From CALAED01 sp937891035 (lineage in GTDB: Bacteria > Actinomycetota > Actinomycetes > Streptosporangiales > Streptosporangiaceae): a DNA stretch of 10,769 bases. Where the stretch lies: positions 1 to 10,769 of the forward strand of contig DASQSZ010000008.1 in NCBI GenBank assembly GCA_035642125.1, written 5' to 3'. The notes below the pieces were generated by a model. The model saw only the letters and a list, made by a program, of their open reading frames with translations. It ran no database searches and was not told the origin of the DNA. Shown here in pieces: positions 6,515 to 10,769 of the stretch (the first letter of the stretch is position 1; each line of letters opens with the position of its first letter). The translations under genes were made by a program, and so were the position numbers.

Positions 6515-7440
6515 GGGCGCAGCTCCCGCCCGGTCAACTCCAAGAAGACGTCCTCCAGGGTGCGCCGCTCGATGCGCAGGTCCTCGGTCAGCACCCCGTG
6601 CGAGGCACACCACGCCGTGACCGTCGCCAGCAACTCCGGCCGTATCTCACCCTCGATCAGGTAGTAGCCGGCCGGCGACTCCTTGGCGGCGCTGCCCGGC
6701 GGCAGTGCGGCGAGCAACTCGTCGAGTCCCAGGCCGGAGCGGGCGCGAAACCGCAGTTGCCGCTCCGCGCCGGTCAGCTCGCGCGGTGTCCCGTATGCCA
6801 CCACCCGCCCGCGGTCGACGATATAGACCTGGTCGGCGAGCCGTTCGGCCTCGTCCATGTGGTGCGTCGTCAACACGACGGCGACGCCGGCGGCGCGCAG
6901 CTCTTCGATCAGAGCCCAGGTGGCGTGCCTCGCCTGTGGATCGAGGCCGGTTGTCGGCTCGTCGAGGAAGACGAGCTCCGGCCGGCCGACGATGGCCGCG
7001 GCCAGCGAAAGGCGCTGTCGCTGACCGCCGGACAGCCGCTTGTACGGCGTACGGGCGTGCTCGGTCAGGCCCAGCCGGTCAAGCAGGGCGGCGGGGTCGA
7101 CCGGATCGGCGTACAACGCGGCGACGAGGCGCAGGAACTCCCCGGCGCGGGCCGAGATCGGCACGCCGCCCGACTGCGGCATCACCCCGACCCTGGCCCG
7201 CAGCGCCCGGTCGGCCGGATCGCGGCCGAGGACGCGGGCCGTGCCGGCGTCGGCGCGCCGGAAGCCGGCGCAGATCTCGACCGTCGTCGTCTTGCCCGCG
7301 CCGTTCGGGCCGAGCAGCGCGGTGACCTCGCCCCGGGCGGCATGGAACGTGAGCCCGTCGACGGCCATGGTCGTGCCATAGCGTTTGACCAGCCCGTCCA
7401 GTTCGACGGCCGCGTCGACTCGCCGCGCGGGGGGTGCCAT
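6511..7440 (-). CDS. ABC transporter ATP-binding protein (DrrA-like)
   Basis: Nucleotide-binding subunit of the exporter, 309 residues. All motifs are intact: Walker A GPNGAGKT (44-51), Q-loop MPQSGG (Gln89), signature LSGGQ (136-140), Walker B LVFLDE (156-161), D-loop GLD and H-loop TTHH (193-194). A C-terminal extension of about 85 residues after the core ends in RTLEDVFLELTGREL, typical of DrrA/CcmA-type exporter ATPases. The start ATG at 7440 begins a normal family N-terminus. The upstream open frame is Pro/Arg-rich and lies in the divergent promoter region. TAGACT sits 7 nt before this ATG and there is no Shine-Dalgarno, indicating a leaderless mRNA. It is the first gene of the operon with the permease and EamA genes. 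Confidence 0.94.
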   Translation of the reverse strand: MAPPARRVDAAVELDGLVKRYGTTMAVDGLTFHAARGEVTALLGPNGAGKTTTVEICAGFRRADAGTARVLGRDPADRALRARVGVMPQSGGVPISARAGEFLRLVAALYADPVDPAALLDRLGLTEHARTPYKRLSGGQRQRLSLAAAIVGRPELVFLDEPTTGLDPQARHATWALIEELRAAGVAVVLTTHHMDEAERLADQVYIVDRGRVVAYGTPRELTGAERQLRFRARSGLGLDELLAALPPGSAAKESPAGYYLIEGEIRPELLATVTAWCASHGVLTEDLRIERRTLEDVFLELTGRELRP

Positions 7441-7447
7441 GGCAGCG

Positions 7448-7453
7448 AGTCTA
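7448..7453 (-). promoter_or_regulatory. -10 box of a probable leaderless promoter of the ABC/EamA operon
   Basis: TAGACT on the minus strand ends 7 nt before the ATPase ATG, identical in sequence and spacing to the polX promoter. The -35 region is not recognisable; it lies inside the nearby inverted repeat. Confidence 0.5.
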
Positions 7454-7458
7454 GGTGG

Positions 7459-7492
7459 CGGGCGCCATGGTGGGCGGCCCGGGTGGCGCCCG
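7459..7492. repeat. 9-bp inverted repeat in the ABC operon/arcA divergent region
   Basis: CGGGCGCCA (7459-7467) is mirrored exactly by TGGCGCCCG (7484-7492) across a 16-nt spacer. It covers the presumed -35 region of the ABC operon and lies upstream of arcA, which makes it a candidate operator for one or both. The cores are GGCGCC palindromes, which makes chance more likely than the arm length suggests. Confidence 0.38.
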
Positions 7493-7529
7493 GCGGGGCG
7501 GTTCGGATGGGCATTTGGGGACTGCTGCG

Positions 7530-7535
7530 TAGGCT
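7530..7535 (+). promoter_or_regulatory. -10 box of a probable leaderless arcA promoter
   Basis: TAGGCT lies 8 nt before the GTG at 7544, with no Shine-Dalgarno in between. Its position matches the other leaderless starts in the window. No good -35 box is seen. Confidence 0.4.
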
Positions 7536-7543
7536 GGGACAAC

Positions 7544-8830
7544 GTGACGAACGTGGACGGAGATCTCAAGAACGGACGGCCGGCGCCGCGGCGGTTTCAT
7601 GTCGACTCCGAGGTGGGCCGGCTGCGCCAGGTGCTGGTGCACGAGCCCGAGCTGGCGCTCAAACGGCTCACCCCGACCAACAAGGGGCGCTTCCTCTTCG
7701 ACGAGGTGCTTTGGGTGGCCAGGGCGGTGGAGGAGCACGAGCGGTTCCAGGAGTTGCTGCGCGGCGCCGGCGTCACGGTGCACCTGTTCGGCGACCTGCT
7801 GCGCGAGACGATCGCCGTCCCCGAGGCCAAAAAGCACATACTCGATGCCGTCATCGACGAGCGCTGGCTCGGCCCACTGGCCACCGACACCGTACGCAAC
7901 GCGCTCGACGCGATGGATCTGAAGAGCCTGCAGACCTGCCTGACCGGTGGCATCACCAAACGGGAGATCCTGGAGCTCACCCCCGAGCCCAAGAGCATCG
8001 CGTTCCACTCCATGGAGATGGACGACTTCCTCCTGCCGCCGCTGCCGAACCATCTGTTCACCCGGGACACCTCCTCGTGGGTGTACGACGGCGTCTCGAT
8101 CAACACGATGCGCCGGCGGGCCCGTGTGCGCGAAACGGTCAACTACGAGGCGATCTACCGGTGGCATCCGATGTTCGCCGCCGGCTACGACCGGCCGGAC
8201 GCGGGCGGGTTCCACGTGTGGAGTCCCGGCATGCCGATGGCCCCGGCGACCATCGAGGGCGGCGACATCCTGGTGCTGGGCCGGGGCGCCGTCCTGATCG
8301 GCATGAGCGAGCGCACCCAGCCGCAATCGGTTGAGATGCTGGCCCAGACGCTGTTCCGGCACGGCGCCGCTACCAAGATCGTCGCGCTGAACATGCCGAA
8401 GACCAGGGCGTTCATGCATCTCGACACGGTGCTGACCATGGTCGACCACGGAGTGTTCACCAAGTACGCCGGTATGGGCATGCTCCCCGCGTACACCATC
8501 GAGCCCGGCGACAACGAAAAGGAGCTCAAGGTCACCGACCACGCCCCGCAGGACATGCACCGGGCGATCGCGCACGCGCTCGGGCTCGACGACATCGTGG
8601 TCCTCACCGCGACGCAGGACGTGCACGCGGCCGAGCGCGAGCAGTGGGACGACGGCTGCAATGTGCTCGCGCTCGAGCCGGGAGTCGTCATCGCCTATGA
8701 GCGCAACACGACATCGAACAACCATCTGCGCGACCACGGCATCGAGGTCTTGACGATGCCGGGCAGCGAGCTGGGCCGGGGCCGCGGCGGCCCGCGATGC
8801 ATGAGCTGCCCGCTGGAACGGGACGCTTAA
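7544..8830 (+). CDS. arcA: Arginine deiminase
   Basis: Cytoplasmic hydrolase converting L-arginine to citrulline and ammonia, 428 residues from the GTG start. The guanidino-modifying-enzyme signatures are all present: LVHEPELAL (31-39), FTRDTSSW (Asp175), the IEGGD motif (Glu238), FMHLDT (His292, Asp294) and the C-terminal GRGRGGPRCMSCPL with the catalytic Cys422. The enzyme should therefore be active. GTG 7544 is preferred because the family N-terminus begins soon after and a TAGGCT box sits 8 nt upstream; GTG 7553 is an alternative. The frame stays open further upstream in non-conserved Gly/Arg-rich sequence. No ornithine carbamoyltransferase, carbamate kinase or arginine/ornithine antiporter is in the window, so it is a stand-alone gene here and may serve arginine catabolism, acid tolerance or ammonia supply rather than the full ATP-yielding pathway. 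Confidence 0.95.
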   Translation: MTNVDGDLKNGRPAPRRFHVDSEVGRLRQVLVHEPELALKRLTPTNKGRFLFDEVLWVARAVEEHERFQELLRGAGVTVHLFGDLLRETIAVPEAKKHILDAVIDERWLGPLATDTVRNALDAMDLKSLQTCLTGGITKREILELTPEPKSIAFHSMEMDDFLLPPLPNHLFTRDTSSWVYDGVSINTMRRRARVRETVNYEAIYRWHPMFAAGYDRPDAGGFHVWSPGMPMAPATIEGGDILVLGRGAVLIGMSERTQPQSVEMLAQTLFRHGAATKIVALNMPKTRAFMHLDTVLTMVDHGVFTKYAGMGMLPAYTIEPGDNEKELKVTDHAPQDMHRAIAHALGLDDIVVLTATQDVHAAEREQWDDGCNVLALEPGVVIAYERNTTSNNHLRDHGIEVLTMPGSELGRGRGGPRCMSCPLERDA

Positions 8831-8857
8831 AAGGGTGTCTGACCGGCTTACCGGCCA

Positions 8858-8880
8858 TGATCCATCCGTGCGGATGATCA
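8858..8880. terminator. Hairpin downstream of arcA
   Basis: TGAT-C-CATCC (8858-8867) pairs with GGATG-ATCA (8872-8880) with a single bulged C and a 4-nt loop. It lies 28 nt after the arcA stop and 8 nt before the iron box, so it probably separates arcA from the suf operon. No U tract follows; a regulator site is the alternative. Confidence 0.42.
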
Positions 8881-8887
8881 CATTGAG

Positions 8888-8906
8888 TTAGGTAAGCCTT
8901 ACCTAA
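8888..8906. promoter_or_regulatory. Iron box (DtxR/IdeR/DmdR binding site)
   Basis: TTAGGTAAGCCTTACCTAA is a perfect 9-1-9 palindrome. It agrees at most positions with the 19-bp DtxR/IdeR consensus TTAGGTTAGGCTAACCTAA, keeping both outer TTAGGT/ACCTAA arms complete. DtxR-family repressors bind such boxes as Fe(II) complexes. It sits 74-92 bp upstream of the sufR start codon, too far for simple occlusion of the promoter proposed here, so activation, looping or an unrecognised upstream promoter must be considered. Confidence 0.82.
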
Positions 8907-8909
8907 GTG

Positions 8910-8926
8910 AGCCAGAACACCTGGCT
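8910..8926. repeat. Inverted repeat in the sufR leader
   Basis: AGCCAG-AACAC-CTGGCT has perfect 6-bp arms around 5 nt, starting 3 nt after the iron box and roughly 55-70 bp upstream of sufR. It could be a further regulator site or a small RNA hairpin if transcription starts upstream. I do not recognise the motif. Confidence 0.4.
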
Positions 8927-8943
8927 GGATTGCCCAGATTCGT

Positions 8944-8983
8944 TTGGTCCTCGGGAAGGAATTACGCGACACTGATGTTGTGA
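8944..8983 (+). promoter_or_regulatory. Candidate sufR promoter with overlapping SufR operator
   Basis: TTGGTC (8944-8949), an 18-bp gap and GACACT (8968-8973) make a plausible promoter whose -10 box ends 6 nt before the GTG start, again a leaderless layout. ACACTGATGTTGTGA (8969-8983) overlaps the -10 box and the start codon and fits ACACT-N5-TGTGA, which I remember as the SufR site in Mycobacterium tuberculosis. SufR with its cluster would then block RNA polymerase directly. The -35/-10 match is only moderate. Confidence 0.45.
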
Positions 8984-9849
8984 AAAACGTGCTCGAGACG
9001 ACGTTCGCCGCAGCGGCAAGGGCGGCCGTGCCGCCCGCCGCCGCCATGTCGTCGTCCGGTCGCAGCGAGCGGGACACCCGGGCGCGGGTGGCCCGGCTGA
9101 TCCTCGAGCACGGCCCGATCACCGCCTCCGCGCTGGGTCGGCGCATCGGCCTGACCCCCGCGGCGGTCCGCCGGCACCTCGACGCCCTTCGCGCCGAAGG
9201 TCTGATCGAGATCCGGCGGGCACGGCCGCAGGCGCAGCGGGGCAGGGGCCGACCGGCCAAACTGTTCGTGATCACCGATGCCGGGCGCAACGCCTTCGTG
9301 CACGCCTATGACGACCTCGCGACCAGCGCGCTGGGGTTCCTCGCCGAGGTGGCGGGGGAGGAGGCCGTGGTGGAGTTCGCCCGGCGGCAGATCGCCGACC
9401 TTGAGCGGCGCTACCTGCCCGTCGTGCGCGCGGCCCAGCCGCAGCAGCGGGTGCGGGTGCTGGCCGAGGCGCTTTCGGCCGACGGCTATGCGGCATCGGC
9501 CGGCAAGTCGCCGCATTCCGGCGGCCCGCTGGCCGGCCAGCAACTGTGCCAGCACCACTGCCCGGTGGCGCACGTCGCCGCGGAGTTCCCGCAGCTGTGC
9601 GAGGCCGAGACCGAGGCGTTCGCGCGGCTGCTCGGCACCCCGGTGCAGCGGTTGGCCACGATCGCGCATGGCGACGGCGTCTGCACCACCCATGTCACGG
9701 CCCAGGCGCTGTGCTCGGCCAACGCGACCGGGCCCGACCGACGGGCCGAGCCCACGGCCGCCGGCGGCCGACACGAGCAAGACGACAGCGACGAGCAAGA
9801 CACGACCAACGAACCGATTGACGAGGAGTCCGGAGGGACCTCCCGATGA
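8980..9849 (+). CDS. sufR: Fe-S cluster-sensing transcriptional regulator SufR
   Basis: Winged-helix repressor of the suf operon, 289 residues from the GTG at 8980. The DNA-binding domain (about 32-100) contains TASALGRRIGLTPAAVRRHL and a basic wing QAQRGRGRPAKLFVIT. The C-terminal sensor domain has CQHHC (Cys190, Cys194) and Cys207, in C-x3-C-x12-C spacing, the ligand pattern of actinobacterial SufR, which holds a 4Fe-4S cluster. The conserved block LGTPVQRLATIAHGDGVC follows, with Cys235. GTG 8980 gives the usual VKNV/MKNV family start; a TTG at 8944 and an ATG at 9046 are less likely. The last 35-40 residues are an acidic, low-complexity tail that I do not recall in other SufR proteins. 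The stop overlaps the sufB start as ATGA, so the two are translationally coupled. Confidence 0.94.
   Translation: MKNVLETTFAAAARAAVPPAAAMSSSGRSERDTRARVARLILEHGPITASALGRRIGLTPAAVRRHLDALRAEGLIEIRRARPQAQRGRGRPAKLFVITDAGRNAFVHAYDDLATSALGFLAEVAGEEAVVEFARRQIADLERRYLPVVRAAQPQQRVRVLAEALSADGYAASAGKSPHSGGPLAGQQLCQHHCPVAHVAAEFPQLCEAETEAFARLLGTPVQRLATIAHGDGVCTTHVTAQALCSANATGPDRRAEPTAAGGRHEQDDSDEQDTTNEPIDEESGGTSR
9773..9801 (+). repeat. 11-bp direct repeat in the sufR 3' end
   Basis: ACGAGCAAGAC occurs at 9773-9783 and again at 9791-9801, with an 18-bp period, so the frame is kept. It encodes part of the Glu/Asp/Gln-rich tail of SufR and looks like a recent short tandem duplication. Confidence 0.55.
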
Positions 9850-10769
9850 CTACTTCCACCCACCCGGAGCTGGAAGGTCTTGGCCGGTACAAGTTCGGCT
9901 GGGCCGACTCGGACGCGGCTGGCGCCGTGGCCAGGCGGGGCCTGAACGAAGAGGTCGTACGCGACATCTCGGCGAAGAAGAACGAGCCCGACTGGATCCG
10001 CGACCTGCGCCTTAAGGGGCTGCGCTACTTCCACAAGAAGCCCATGCCCACTTGGGGCGCCGACCTTTCGGACATCGACTTCGACAACATCAAGTACTTC
10101 GTCCGCTCCACCGAAAAGCAGGCCGCCTCCTGGGACGAACTCCCGGCGGACATCAAGAACACCTACGACAAGCTCGGCATCCCCGAGGCGGAAAAGGAGC
10201 GCCTGATCGCCGGCGTCGCGGCCCAGTACGAGTCGGAGGTCGTCTACCACAAGATCCGTGAGGATCTGGAGGAAAAGGGCGTCATCTTCCTGGACACCGA
10301 CACCGGGCTCAGGGAGCATCCGGAGATCTTCCGCGAGTACTTCGGGTCGGTGATCCCGGTCGGCGACAACAAGTTCGCCGCGCTCAACTCCGCGGTCTGG
10401 AGTGGCGGCAGCTTCATCTACGTGCCGCCGAACGTGCAAGTCGAGATCCCGCTGCAGGCCTACTTCCGGATCAACACCGAGAACATGGGGCAGTTCGAGC
10501 GCACCCTGATCATCGTCGACGAGGGCGCGTACGTGCACTACGTCGAGGGCTGCACGGCGCCGATCTACAAGTCGGACTCGCTGCACTCGGCGGTCGTCGA
10601 GATCATCGTGAAGAAGAACGCCCGCTGCCGGTACACGACTATCCAGAACTGGTCGAACAACGTTTACAACCTGGTCACCAAGCGCGCCGTCGCCTACGAG
10701 GGCGCCACCATGGAGTGGATCGACGGCAACATCGGCTCCAAGGTCACGATGAAGTACCCGGCGGTCTAC
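9846..10769 (+). CDS. sufB: Fe-S cluster assembly scaffold protein SufB (5' part, 308 codons)
   Basis: Scaffold subunit of the SufBCD complex, on which Fe-S clusters are built in the cytoplasm; Suf is the main system in most actinomycetes. The frame is open from ATG 9846 to the window edge, giving 308 of about 470 expected residues. Recognisable SufB blocks include YKFGWAD near the N-terminus, GLRYFHKKPMPTWGADLSD, EHPEIFREYFG, WSGGSFIYVPP, and VHYVEGCTAP with Cys236, continuing through NWSNNVYNLVTKR and WIDGNIGSKVTMKYP into the beta-helix core. GGAGGG (9832-9837) lies 8 nt before the ATG, which overlaps the sufR stop. The EGC/TAP junction is uninterrupted, so there is no intein at the place where, as I recall, M. 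tuberculosis SufB carries one. sufD, sufC, sufS and sufU would be expected downstream. Confidence 0.96.
   Translation, partial: MTTSTHPELEGLGRYKFGWADSDAAGAVARRGLNEEVVRDISAKKNEPDWIRDLRLKGLRYFHKKPMPTWGADLSDIDFDNIKYFVRSTEKQAASWDELPADIKNTYDKLGIPEAEKERLIAGVAAQYESEVVYHKIREDLEEKGVIFLDTDTGLREHPEIFREYFGSVIPVGDNKFAALNSAVWSGGSFIYVPPNVQVEIPLQAYFRINTENMGQFERTLIIVDEGAYVHYVEGCTAPIYKSDSLHSAVVEIIVKKNARCRYTTIQNWSNNVYNLVTKRAVAYEGATMEWIDGNIGSKVTMKYPAVY

Noticed and set aside
6475..8334. 619-codon open frame on the plus strand
   Set aside because: It is antisense to the ABC ATPase and then runs out of frame through arcA. The translation is Arg/Ala/Gly-rich with no motif, the usual shadow of high-GC genes.
7451..8881. 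476-codon open frame on the minus strand opposite arcA
   Set aside because: arcA has every catalytic motif, and this frame has no recognisable domain.
8831..8979. Streptomyces-type SufR site CAAC-N6-GTTG
   Set aside because: I looked for it in the sufR leader and found no CAAC in this stretch.
9832..9843. GGAG-GGAC-CTCC hairpin over the sufB ribosome binding site
   Set aside because: Only four base pairs, and sufB is coupled to sufR by the ATGA overlap. A regulatory role is not supported.
10530..10570. Intein in sufB
   Set aside because: The conserved EGCTAP stretch is continuous and the reading frame carries on in normal SufB sequence, so there is none in the visible part.
9486..10586. 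366-codon open frame on the minus strand
   Set aside because: Antisense to sufR and sufB, both unmistakable.
1..10769. Mobile elements, integrase, tRNA or rRNA genes, CRISPR arrays
   Set aside because: None seen on reading: no transposase motifs, no regularly spaced repeats and no tRNA-like cloverleaf was recognised.

Overview
This 10.8 kb window is high-GC, gene-dense DNA from an actinomycete. Support comes from the strong G/C third-position bias, the actinobacterial form of heme A synthase, a SufR/SufB pair joined by an ATGA overlap, a DtxR/IdeR-type iron box, and several genes whose -10 box lies only 6-8 nt before the start codon (leaderless mRNAs). The order Streptosporangiales or a relative is my guess; the sequence does not fix the genus. 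I see no IS element, integrase, tRNA, rRNA or CRISPR array.

Layout. (1) 1-106: proline/glycine-rich tail of an upstream gene. (2) 141-1190: ctaA, followed by a terminator-like hairpin. (3) 1289-2203: a small divergon, with a MerR-family regulator leftward and a 138-residue Cys-Cys protein of unknown function rightward. They share one intergenic region holding a MerR-type promoter (long spacer with a palindrome inside it). (4) 2178-3911 (minus): PolX, a DNA polymerase X with a PHP nuclease domain, tail-to-tail with and overlapping the Cys-Cys gene. (5) 4017-4853: an NmrA-like NAD(P)-binding protein. (6) 4890-7440 (minus): a translationally coupled three-gene operon of ABC ATPase, ABC-2 permease and an RhtA-like EamA exporter. 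(7) 7544-8830: arcA, arginine deiminase. (8) 8980-10769: sufR and the first 308 codons of sufB, the start of an Fe-S cluster assembly operon.

How it fits together. The outer genes deal with iron chemistry: heme A synthesis for cytochrome oxidase and Fe-S assembly. From memory, ctaA, an ABC-2 exporter pair and sufR-sufB also lie close together in mycobacteria. Here the metal-type divergon, polX, the NmrA-like gene and the EamA gene sit between ctaA and the ABC pair, and ctaA faces the other way, so the interval looks like a place where accessory genes have entered.

The two most interesting parts are the MerR/Cys-Cys divergon, a candidate small soft-metal response unit with no recognisable pump or reductase, and the sufR leader. 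That leader carries a perfect 19-bp iron box about 75-90 bp upstream of the start and a separate SufR-like operator overlapping the start codon. This suggests the Suf operon reads both iron supply and Fe-S status.
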